The notes beneath the pieces are model-generated. The model was not told the origin of the DNA and did not search any database. It saw nothing but the letters and a program-made list of their open reading frames with translations. Below are positions 1-6,030 of a DNA stretch of 10,320 nucleotides, one piece after another. Where the stretch lies: assembly GCA_002441545.1 (NCBI GenBank), contig DJWL01000178.1, forward strand, positions 1 through 10,320, written 5' to 3'. Every line of letters begins with the position of its first letter. Within the stretch, counting starts at the first letter, position 1. This DNA comes from Flavobacteriaceae bacterium UBA6231 (lineage in GTDB: Bacteria; Bacteroidota; Bacteroidia; Flavobacteriales; Flavobacteriaceae). The position numbers and the translations under genes are program-made.

Positions 1-1328
1 TTAAAAGAACATTTCTTCTAGAAAATGACAAAGTTATTTATAAAAATAACAGCACTAAATCAGATTATAAACAAGTAGAAGTAGGCACACCGGATTATTC
101 TGGTTTACTGCTGGACAAATATATTTCAGTAATAGAAATTGCTAACCCAATGCATAGCCTTTGGAGTGATGGACGTTGGAACAAACTCACTATGGCACAT
201 GGTTGTTATTGGGGAAAATGCACATTTTGTGATATCTCATTAGATTATATAAAAGTTTACGAGCCTATTGCAGCTACTGTTTTGGTTGACAGAATGGAAC
301 AACTTATCGCACAAACTGGCGAATCAGGTTTTCATTTTGTTGATGAAGCTGCTCCTCCATCGTTAATGAAAGCTTTAGCACTTGAAATCATAAAACGAGA
401 ACTTATAGTAACTTGGTGGACCAACATAAGGTTTGAAAAAAACTTTACAAAAGACCTTTGCTCGCTATTAAAAGCTTCGGGTTGTATTGCGGTTTCTGGA
501 GGATTGGAAGTGGCTTCTGACAGGTTATTAACCTTAATAGATAAAGGTGTTACTGTAGAGCAAGTAGCCAAAGTAACTCGCAATTTTACAGAAGCCAACA
601 TTATGGTGCATGCCTATTTAATGTATGGTTACCCAACACAAACCGTTCAAGAAACTGTTGATAGTTTAGAAATGGTACGTCAGCTTTTTGAAGTTGGTGT
701 GTTACAATCAGGATTTTGGCATCAATTTGCTCTTACAGCACATAGCCCTATTGGATTAAACCCTTCTGATTTTGGCATATCTCCAAACTATAAAGATATA
801 TCCTTCGCTAATAACGATATTGATTTTAAAGACCAAACAGGAATAGACCATAATCAGTTTAGCTACGGATTAAAAAAATCATTATTCAATTTTATGCATG
901 GCATTGGGTTTGAATTACCAATACAAGATTGGTTTGAATTTAAAATCCCTAAAACCCAAATACAACCAGATTACATATATACTTGTTTAGAAACCAATAT
1001 AGATTTCAATATAAAACCAACTGCAAAAATTGTCTGGTTGGGAAATAAACCATTAGTAACATCACAAACTAAAACTAAAAAAGGTCAAACCATGGATTTA
1101 CTTAACATGACCTTTCATAACAAAACTGATGATTTTCAAATTACTTTAGAAAAAGATCATGGTTTATGGTTATTAAACACTTTAGAAAAACTATCTCCAA
1201 CAAATAAAAGACTGCAATCTTTTGCTGATTTAAAAACTAGTTTTGAAACAACGTTTGAAAATTTTGAATTGTTTTGGTTCTCTAAACCTATAGAGGCTCT
1301 AAAAAAACATGAGCTATTAATTTTATAA
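1..1328 (+). CDS. Radical SAM enzyme, 5'-truncated by window edge (possibly B12-binding type)
   Basis: The frame is open from base 3 with no stop, so the gene enters from the left and the ATG at 150 is internal. The [4Fe-4S] cluster motif lies at 204-230 and reads C-Y-W-G-K-C-T-F-C, spacing C-x4-C-x2-C; the usual spacing is C-x3-C-x2-C. Downstream are further family features: the SGGLEVAS segment (about 495-518), a glycine/glutamate strand typical of SAM-binding TIM barrels, followed by a D-K-G-V turn and a YGYPTQT strand (about 624-644). The C-terminal third is less conserved and holds no motif I recognise. Radical SAM proteins cleave S-adenosylmethionine to a 5'-deoxyadenosyl radical. Those with a tail like this often carry an N-terminal cobalamin-binding domain, which would lie outside the window, so that part is inference. 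The substrate is unknown. The gene ends 64 bp before a convergent gene, and I see no clear hairpin in that gap. Confidence 0.85.
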   Translation, partial: KRTFLLENDKVIYKNNSTKSDYKQVEVGTPDYSGLLLDKYISVIEIANPMHSLWSDGRWNKLTMAHGCYWGKCTFCDISLDYIKVYEPIAATVLVDRMEQLIAQTGESGFHFVDEAAPPSLMKALALEIIKRELIVTWWTNIRFEKNFTKDLCSLLKASGCIAVSGGLEVASDRLLTLIDKGVTVEQVAKVTRNFTEANIMVHAYLMYGYPTQTVQETVDSLEMVRQLFEVGVLQSGFWHQFALTAHSPIGLNPSDFGISPNYKDISFANNDIDFKDQTGIDHNQFSYGLKKSLFNFMHGIGFELPIQDWFEFKIPKTQIQPDYIYTCLETNIDFNIKPTAKIVWLGNKPLVTSQTKTKKGQTMDLLNMTFHNKTDDFQITLEKDHGLWLLNTLEKLSPTNKRLQSFADLKTSFETTFENFELFWFSKPIEALKKHELLIL

Positions 1329-1392
1329 AAATACTTTTACAATATTTCTTATTAAACTAAACCATTATTATCATAATTTGCAGATTTGTTAA

Positions 1393-2396
1393 TTATATCT
1401 CTAATCTCTTTCTCCTTAAAAGTATTTTGGCATAATTACGCCCTAATTTATCTCCATAATCTTCATAAGCACGTTGTGCCCATTGTAAAGCCAATTCTGT
1501 TTTTCCTAATACCTCATAAGATACTGCGATATTAAGAGCCGCTCTACCAGCAGATTCGCTATTGCTATTTTCTGCAATTTCAGTCCAAATATCGATAGCC
1601 TCTTCCCATTTAGCTACTTCAGTGCGTCTCCATCCGGCATCAAATACATTTGAATCTCTTCCTTTACCTTTTTTATACATATCACGTTTCACCCTATAAT
1701 AACTAGGTAAAAGACGGCTGATATAATCGTATCCAGCTGCATAAGCTGTCTCAGGTAAAGCATTCAATGGTAAAATTCCATTTACAAAGTCAAAATCTGT
1801 GTAATAATTTTGTTGATACTGATCAATAATGGTTTTATTATAAGGGTCATATAATCTCCAATAACTTCTTACATTCACTCGGGCCTTATTTGGCAATCTT
1901 GAATTAGGTTTTCCAGATTTAAGGACTGAAGTAACTTGATCAACTGCTGTGGCTATAACGATATCTGAATTAGAATCGAAAGTCTCTAGCACTAAAAGCA
2001 CATCTGCATCAGACTTTTTACAAATTTCATTAACTTTTTCCCATTTTAAAACATCAGGTGTAAGTCTAGTACCTGTTCCATATAATCTTAGTGAATCAGG
2101 GATTATAATATTAACATGACTTTTGTTCTTAATCCCATCAAAAACACCTTTAATAGCTTCATCAGACGCTAATTTATCAGATCCTGCAATCTCTCCAGTC
2201 ACTATTGCCTCAATAGTTTTTGCCTGCTTGTCTTTTTCCTGAGTTAATGAACGATTTACCACTGCAATATTATTTATACCGTCAGGTAAAATAACTGTAG
2301 GTTCTAATGGATAATCAAGATTTACATAGCCGTAACTTCCACATGACGCAAAACTCAAGGATAATAACATTAAACATAAATAGTAAAATTTTTCAT
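1393..2396 (-). CDS. DUF6340-like lipoprotein with TPR-like C-terminus; start region apparently frameshifted
   Basis: The body is a periplasmic lipoprotein of a Bacteroidota family of unknown function (I recognise it as DUF6340-like). A hydrophobic stretch ends in S-F-A-S-C-G, a lipobox whose Cys codon would be acylated. The middle contains VLLVLETFDSNSD and a conserved SYWRLYDP segment. The last 70 residues (WEEAIDIWTEIA… / AALNIAVSYEVLGKTELALQWA) look like TPR repeats. The open frame runs up to a TTG at 2463, but a strong promoter -7 box ends at 2466, so that TTG lies at or before the transcription start. The natural start is ATG at 2396, which is off by one base. One extra A in the A5 run (minus strand, 2393-2389), or one extra T in the following T4, restores MKKFYYLCLMLLSLSFASC or MKNFYYL…, a textbook lipoprotein signal. 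I therefore place the start at 2396 and flag a one-base indel. The residues after Cys (GSYGY) lack a K-D/E surface-export signal, suggesting a periplasm-facing lipoprotein. Confidence 0.8.
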
Positions 2397-2465
2397 AATC
2401 ATAATATTTTGGGTTTTCTTTGAGAAAACAATAAGTATGCCACAGTCTATTTTTAATAGCCAAGT

Positions 2466-2496
2466 CAAATATAAGATTTAAGTAAATAGCTTCAAA
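2466..2496 (-). promoter_or_regulatory. Bacteroidota-type promoter for the DUF6340-like lipoprotein gene
   Basis: On the minus strand TTTG (2496-2493, -33 box) is followed after exactly 19 bp by TATATTTG (2473-2466), a perfect match to the TAnnTTTG -7 consensus. The predicted transcription start is near 2461, giving a leader of about 65 nt to the ATG at 2396. The position of this promoter rules out the TTG at 2463 as an ordinary start codon. Confidence 0.7.
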
Positions 2497-2503
2497 TTTA
2501 AGT

Positions 2504-2511
2504 TATCTTTG
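2504..2511 (+). promoter_or_regulatory. Likely -7 box of the helicase promoter
   Basis: TATCTTTG matches TAnnTTTG perfectly and lies 16 bp before the helicase ATG, giving a leader of about 10 nt. The upstream -33 region is weak: only TTTA is seen at 2477-2480, with slightly long spacing. It interleaves with the divergent lipoprotein promoter, so the two polymerases would compete for overlapping DNA. Confidence 0.45.
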
Positions 2512-2527
2512 TAGCAAAATTATTTAC

Positions 2528-3766
2528 ATGTCGTTTAAAGACTTACAACTTAACAAACCTATTTTAAGAGCCGTTGCTGAAGCTGGTTACGATAACCCAA
2601 CCTTGGTGCAAGAAAAAACTATTCCTTTGGTATTGGCAAAAAAAGATGTGATTGTATCCGCCCAAACCGGTACTGGAAAAACAGCCGCATTTGCTTTGCC
2701 CATTTTACAACAATTGTTTGATAAACAAGATGCTTCAAAGCGTGGTAAAAAAATTCGTGCTTTAGTAGTAAGTCCTACACGTGAACTGGCATTACAAATT
2801 GAAGATAATTTTAAAACCTATTGCACATATACCAATTTAAGGACTACGGTTGTATTTGGTGGTGCTTCTATAGAACCTCAAATAGATATTTTAAAAAAAG
2901 GTGTTGATATTTTAATCGCAACTCCAGGGCGTTTGCTTGATTTACATAAACAAGATATTATAAACCTAGACTACATTGAAACATTAGTTTTAGATGAGGC
3001 CGATTTAATGTTAGATATGGGTTTTATTGACGATGTTAAAAAAATAGACCGTTTGTGCCCAAAAGAGAAACAAATTTTATTGTTTTCGGCTACTATTCCT
3101 TTTAAGGTGGAACAATTGGCAAATACTATTTTAACAAACCCTGAACGTGTTAAAGTAGCGCCAAATTCATCCACTTCAAAAAACGTTAATCAGGTGCTAT
3201 ACTATGTCCCAAAGCGTAATAAAATTGAACTGTGTTTACACCTATTACGAAATACTATTAAAGGCAGTATCATTATTTTTAGGCGTACAAAATTTGGAGT
3301 TGATAAATTAGAACAAACCCTTTTAAAAAACAATTATAGAGTAGTTAGTCTGCACGGAGATAAAAACCAAAATGACCGACAAGCGGCTTTAAACCAATTT
3401 AAAAATAAAGAAGTAAATATTTTAATTGCTACTGATGTAGCAGCTCGTGGTATTGATATTGACAACTTAGATGCTGTTGTAAACTTTGATTTGCCTAATG
3501 TTCCAGAAACTTATGTACATAGAATTGGTAGAACTGCTCGCGCAGGAAATACAGGCACTTCTTATTCTTTATGTTCGGCAGATGAAAAGCCCTATGTAGC
3601 TGTTATACAACAACTAATTCAACTTCAAATAGATGTTATTGAAGATCATCCATATCCTTTAGATCCAAAAGCTAAAAAGGAAATTCATAAAACTCCTGGA
3701 AAAAGTAAATACAAAAAAGGAAGAAAAAGTGAGGGTTCAAAAAAGAAAAAGAAACGTTGGTATTAA
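2528..3766 (+). CDS. ATP-dependent DEAD-box RNA helicase (RhlE-like)
   Basis: A cytoplasmic RNA helicase of superfamily 2 that unwinds short RNA duplexes; relatives act in ribosome assembly, RNA decay and cold adaptation. All core motifs are present in order. These are the Q motif (F3 through Q28), Walker A AQTGTGKT (45-52), PTREL (83-87), GG (111-112), TPGR (132-135), DEAD (156-159), SAT (187-189), ATDVAARGID (301-310) and HRIGRTARAG (331-340). The two RecA-like domains are followed by a short, strongly basic tail (about the last 35 residues, rich in Lys, ending KKKKKRWY), commonly an RNA-binding extension. At 412 residues it has the compact size of RhlE-type proteins. ATG 2528 is chosen because the Q motif starts at once and a -7 box sits just upstream. 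It appears to be a single-gene unit, and its last codons form half of a terminator hairpin. Confidence 0.97.
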   Translation: MSFKDLQLNKPILRAVAEAGYDNPTLVQEKTIPLVLAKKDVIVSAQTGTGKTAAFALPILQQLFDKQDASKRGKKIRALVVSPTRELALQIEDNFKTYCTYTNLRTTVVFGGASIEPQIDILKKGVDILIATPGRLLDLHKQDIINLDYIETLVLDEADLMLDMGFIDDVKKIDRLCPKEKQILLFSATIPFKVEQLANTILTNPERVKVAPNSSTSKNVNQVLYYVPKRNKIELCLHLLRNTIKGSIIIFRRTKFGVDKLEQTLLKNNYRVVSLHGDKNQNDRQAALNQFKNKEVNILIATDVAARGIDIDNLDAVVNFDLPNVPETYVHRIGRTARAGNTGTSYSLCSADEKPYVAVIQQLIQLQIDVIEDHPYPLDPKAKKEIHKTPGKSKYKKGRKSEGSKKKKKRWY

Positions 3767-3775
3767 CGTTTCTTT
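3748..3775. terminator. Bidirectional intrinsic terminator overlapping the helicase stop codon
   Basis: A perfect 11-bp stem, AAAGAAACGTT (3748-3758) and AACGTTTCTTT (3765-3775), encloses a 6-nt loop. The left arm encodes the last helicase residues, and the stop codon (3764-3766) begins at the last loop base and extends into the right arm. On the minus strand the hairpin is followed by a long pyrimidine/T-rich tract (TTCTTTTTTG), making it a better terminator for the convergent sigma operon than for the helicase. Confidence 0.7.
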
Positions 3776-3796
3776 CAATTTAAAATTTCTATTTGT

Positions 3797-4213
3797 CTAT
3801 ACCTCCAATTTTTTATCCATATAATATTTTAAAATTGGAATTTGTACAAAAAGCATCACCGTTAACAAAACACAAGCATAAATTGTTGTTCTTGAATAAT
3901 GAAAATTTTCGAAAGCTTTTGAAATATTCAAACTTGGTAAAGCTTTTAAGTTTAATTTATCAAACAATCCAGTAGAAGCAGGATTTGAATCATTAAAAGT
4001 TAAATACACCATTAAACCAATCATACTGGCAAAAACAGCATACCAGATCCATTTTGAAATTAATGGTTTATAAACAGTAACCTGACTAGTTTTAGCTTCT
4101 AAAACCTGTGCCATAACCATATCAGTAAAATTAAATGAAGGTGATTCTAATGATGTTTCCTTCATCATTTTATCTACCATTTTTTCTATTTGCTTATCTG
4201 TATTATGATCCAT
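3797..4213 (-). CDS. Two-helix membrane protein, putative anti-sigma factor of the adjacent ECF sigma
   Basis: A 138-residue protein counted from ATG 4213. Residues 1-50 are hydrophilic and presumably cytoplasmic, with a Met/Lys-rich helix and an F-N-F-T-D-M-V-M-A segment (27-35) of the kind that opens many Bacteroidota proteins encoded next to ECF sigma factors. Two transmembrane helices follow (about 55-73 and 109-128), with a 35-residue extracytoplasmic loop between them. The H-x3-C-x2-C zinc anti-sigma motif is absent. A TTG at 4222 would add three residues, but ATG 4213 is the better start. It overlaps the end of the sigma gene by 11 nt, which suggests translational coupling and matched stoichiometry. 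By position and topology it should hold the sigma factor at the inner membrane until a signal arrives; this role is inferred, since sequence similarity to proven anti-sigma factors is not obvious. Confidence 0.8.
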   Translation of the reverse strand: MDHNTDKQIEKMVDKMMKETSLESPSFNFTDMVMAQVLEAKTSQVTVYKPLISKWIWYAVFASMIGLMVYLTFNDSNPASTGLFDKLNLKALPSLNISKAFENFHYSRTTIYACVLLTVMLFVQIPILKYYMDKKLEV

Positions 4214-4784
4214 AATGTTCAATTATTTCTGGTTCTAATCGTTCTTTTAAAATAGTAGCCAGTTTTTTTCGGCTTCTAAACAACTTTACTTTTACATTAT
4301 TTGCCGTTAAACCAATCACTTTTGCAATCTCTTCTAAAGATTGTTCTTCAAAATAAAATAAGGTTAACAAAAAGGCGTCATCACTTGGTAATAGATTAAT
4401 ACAATGTTGAATTGTTTGATTTCGTTCTTCATCTTCCATCAAATCAAGAGCATTATCAAGACTTTTTATTTGATTGGAATTAAACTCATCAATAGAAACC
4501 ACTTGTTGTTCCCTTTTGTTTTTCTTTAATCTATCTAAACACGTATTATAAGCAACTTTATAAATCCATGTTGAAAATTTCGAATCACCTTTAAACTTAC
4601 TCAACGATTTAAAAACTTTGATAAAAGTATCTTGAGCAACTTCCTCAGCTTCTTCCCTATTCTTAACCATTTTCAACGCTAACGAAAACACCAAATCTTT
4701 ATAACGGTCAACCAAAACACTAAATGCATTTGAGTTTCCTTCAATAATTAAATTGATATAATATATGTCGTCGTTGGTGGTCAT
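4203..4784 (-). CDS. ECF-type RNA polymerase sigma factor (sigma-70 family)
   Basis: A 193-residue alternative sigma factor with only regions 2 and 4, as expected for the extracytoplasmic function class. Region 2 spans about residues 20-90 and contains the core-binding and -10 recognition segments (AEEVAQDTFIKVFKSL at 46-61, FSTWIYKVAYNTCLDRLKK at 70-88). An acidic linker (about 93-118) follows. Region 4 spans about 119-185 with the helix-turn-helix LEEIAKVIGLTANNVKVKLFRSRKKL that reads the -35 element. The start at 4784 is required because region 2 begins about ten residues later and no other Met occurs before residue 39. The first gene of an operon with a membrane protein, it is preceded by an ECF-like promoter that also occurs in mirror image for the divergent gene at 4926, so autoregulation is likely. 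The predicted transcript starts only a few bases before the ATG. Confidence 0.95.
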   Translation of the reverse strand: MTTNDDIYYINLIIEGNSNAFSVLVDRYKDLVFSLALKMVKNREEAEEVAQDTFIKVFKSLSKFKGDSKFSTWIYKVAYNTCLDRLKKNKREQQVVSIDEFNSNQIKSLDNALDLMEDEERNQTIQHCINLLPSDDAFLLTLFYFEEQSLEEIAKVIGLTANNVKVKLFRSRKKLATILKERLEPEIIEHYGS

Positions 4785-4794
4785 TTGATAGTAA

Positions 4795-4821
4795 GACGAT
4801 AATAATTAGTTTTAGGTTACA
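4795..4821 (-). promoter_or_regulatory. ECF-type promoter driving the sigma factor operon (predicted autoregulated)
   Basis: Read on the minus strand, TGTAAC (4821-4816) is followed after 17 bp by CGTC (4798-4795). This has the form of known ECF promoters, with an AAC-containing -35 and a CGTC-like -10. The transcription start should fall near 4790-4787, leaving a leader of roughly 3-6 nt before the sigma ATG at 4784. The same motif with the same spacing occurs on the opposite strand at 4853-4879. Confidence 0.7.
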
Positions 4822-4863
4822 CCTCATTGAAAAAAAATATTTTCACAAAATGTGTAACCTAAA
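4811..4863. repeat. 12-bp perfect inverted repeat holding two divergent -35 elements
   Basis: TTTAGGTTACAC (4811-4822) and GTGTAACCTAAA (4852-4863) are exact reverse complements separated by 29 bp. The arms contain the -35 hexamers of the two divergent ECF promoters, and the -10 boxes (GACG 4795-4798, CGTC 4876-4879) lie symmetrically outside. All are centred on 4837. The spacer contains a further dyad, TGAAAA (4828-4833) and TTTTCA (4840-4845), centred at 4836.5, which might be a site for an additional regulator. Confidence 0.85.
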
Positions 4864-4879
4864 TTAAAAAGGTGTCGTC
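4853..4879 (+). promoter_or_regulatory. ECF-type promoter driving the DUF6249-like membrane protein gene
   Basis: TGTAAC (4853-4858), 17 bp, then CGTC (4876-4879): identical boxes and spacing to the promoter of the sigma operon in the other direction. The predicted start near 4885-4889 gives a leader of about 40 nt, rich in A, before ATG 4926. This makes the downstream gene a probable direct target of the sigma factor at 4203-4784. Confidence 0.7.
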
Positions 4880-4925
4880 ATAAGCTATGAACACATTAAA
4901 TATAATCAATTAAAAACAAACAATT

Positions 4926-5270
4926 ATGGAAGGAATTTTAATACCAATCAGTCTGTTTCTCGCTATTTTCGGAATCGTATATTTATACTTATCTACAAGA
5001 AACAAAGAGCGTTTAGCGCTTATTGAAAAAGGTGCCGATGCCAGTATTTTTATGGGAAATAGAAGTAATAGTTCTTCAGTAGGAAGAGTATTATTATTGA
5101 ACTTAGCTTTATTATTAATGGCTATTGGGCTTGGTGTATTTATAGCATCAATCATGATTTACAACTTAGGTGTTGATGAAGATGTAGCCTATCCAGGCAC
5201 CATATTTTTAATGGCAGGTATTGGCCTATTTGTTGGCTTTTACATGACCAAAAATCTGGATAAAAAATAA
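4926..5270 (+). CDS. DUF6249-like small membrane protein, predicted ECF regulon member
   Basis: A 114-residue inner-membrane protein with three predicted transmembrane helices (about 4-22, 55-79 and 88-107). Between helices 1 and 2 lies a conserved cytoplasmic-type stretch, RNKERLALIEKGAD (25-38), then a Ser/Asn-rich linker. I recognise this arrangement, a short helix followed by a K-E-R-x-A-x-I-E-K-G motif, from DUF6249-type proteins of Bacteroidota; their biochemical function is not known to me. The gene diverges from the sigma/anti-sigma pair. Its only visible promoter is a copy of the sigma operon's own promoter, so it probably responds to the same envelope signal. ATG 4926 is chosen because helix 1 starts immediately and the upstream leader is A-rich. 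The gene is followed by a strong terminator, so it is transcribed alone. Confidence 0.9.
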   Translation: MEGILIPISLFLAIFGIVYLYLSTRNKERLALIEKGADASIFMGNRSNSSSVGRVLLLNLALLLMAIGLGVFIASIMIYNLGVDEDVAYPGTIFLMAGIGLFVGFYMTKNLDKK

Positions 5271-5294
5271 AGATTCCATCAATTAAAGAACGTT

Positions 5295-5327
5295 AAAAGC
5301 TGCTTTTGTTATGAAAGCAGTTTTTTT
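5295..5327. terminator. Intrinsic terminator between the DUF6249-like gene and the dipeptidase gene
   Basis: CTGCTTT (5300-5306) pairs with AAAGCAG (5314-5320) around a 7-nt loop, extended by A/T pairs on the outside (AAAAG with the T run), and is followed by seven T residues (5321-5327). It serves the plus-strand gene ending at 5270. On the minus strand it lies directly behind the dipeptidase stop (5328-5326) and is followed by CTTTT, so it can act there too, more weakly. Confidence 0.85.
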
Positions 5328-5991
5328 ATTCTATAACAAAATCAAAATAAGTTTCTGGAAACGGCTCTTGCCTTAATGTAAAATGCCACCATTCTTTAGG
5401 GTAATTTCTAAAGCCATACTTTAACATTACATCTTGTAATATTTGTCTGTTTGCTTTTTGTTTATCTGAAATATTTTGATAATCAACCCAAGATTCTTCT
5501 CCAAAAAAATCATACGGACTTCCCATATCTAAAGGAATACCAGTATTTCCATCGATTATTGTTAAGTCAAGCGTACTGCCTTTACTATGGCCTGAGTGTG
5601 TTGCAATGTAACCATCTTTAAATAAATCACTTTTATTTACATGAGGATAAAATATTTGCTTGTTAACGGTATCATTCAAATTTCTTGCCCAAATTATAAA
5701 CTGATTTACAGCTCGTTGAGGACGATATCCATCGTAAATTTTTAAACATAAGTTTTGTTGTAATAATTCTTTTTGTACTTGTTTTAATGCATTCGCAGCT
5801 TCCTTTGTTAAAATAAGTGACTTAGTTTGATAACCATCAATAGGTTTGCCAACAAAATTATATGAAGTACTATACCTCAATTCAACATTTAAATCTGGAA
5901 TAATATTTTCTACATACACAAAACCTTCTGGCAATTGAGAAAACACCAAGGAACAAACAAAAAATAAAACCAAAAATAATTTATATTTCAT
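5326..5991 (-). CDS. D-alanyl-D-alanine dipeptidase, VanX/M15D family, exported
   Basis: A zinc peptidase that splits D-Ala-D-Ala dipeptides, used in cell-wall peptide recycling in Gram-negative bacteria. Residues 1-18 form a signal peptide ending VFS, cleaved before Gln19, so the enzyme should act in the periplasm. The YDGYRPQRA block (86-94) carries the conserved Arg90. SGHSKGSTLD supplies zinc ligands His135 and Asp142, and EWWHF supplies the catalytic Glu200 and ligand His203; these match the H-x6-D and E-x2-H signatures of VanX. The length (221) is normal and all key residues are intact. It stands alone, with no vanH/vanA-like ligase or dehydrogenase gene nearby, so this is not a glycopeptide-resistance cluster. 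The ATG at 5991 is supported by the signal peptide. A 12-bp palindrome touches the start codon on its upstream side. Confidence 0.93.
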   Translation of the reverse strand: MKYKLFLVLFFVCSLVFSQLPEGFVYVENIIPDLNVELRYSTSYNFVGKPIDGYQTKSLILTKEAANALKQVQKELLQQNLCLKIYDGYRPQRAVNQFIIWARNLNDTVNKQIFYPHVNKSDLFKDGYIATHSGHSKGSTLDLTIIDGNTGIPLDMGSPYDFFGEESWVDYQNISDKQKANRQILQDVMLKYGFRNYPKEWWHFTLRQEPFPETYFDFVIE

Positions 5992-6003
5992 ATTGATATC
6001 AAT
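5992..6003. repeat. 12-bp perfect palindrome abutting the dipeptidase start codon
   Basis: ATTGATATCAAT is self-complementary and directly precedes the ATG on the minus strand, within the 39-bp gap to the divergent AlkB-like gene. It could be an operator or could arise by chance in AT-rich DNA. No regulator gene is next to it. Confidence 0.4.
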
Positions 6004-6030
6004 TTAAGCTAATTTAGAAAATAAAAGAAC

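Noticed and set aside
1329..1392. Terminator between the radical SAM gene and the convergent lipoprotein gene
   Set aside because: No stem of useful length with a T tract could be found on either strand.
2397..2463. Genuine N-terminal extension of the DUF6340-like protein from TTG 2463
   Set aside because: The TTG lies at the predicted transcription start of a consensus promoter, the extension carries no recognisable feature, and a one-base change gives a perfect signal peptide from ATG 2396.
3793..3975. 60-codon plus-strand frame opposite the anti-sigma candidate gene
   Set aside because: It runs antisense to a well-supported gene, has no domain features and follows a terminator; a chance frame.
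5607..5633. TGTAAC inside the dipeptidase gene
   Set aside because: It lies within coding sequence and has no CGTC at the required spacing.
5326..5991. VanX-like dipeptidase as a sign of a glycopeptide-resistance cluster
   Set aside because: No ligase, dehydrogenase or VanRS-type genes lie nearby, the protein has its own signal peptide, and such enzymes are common in Gram-negative bacteria for dipeptide recycling.
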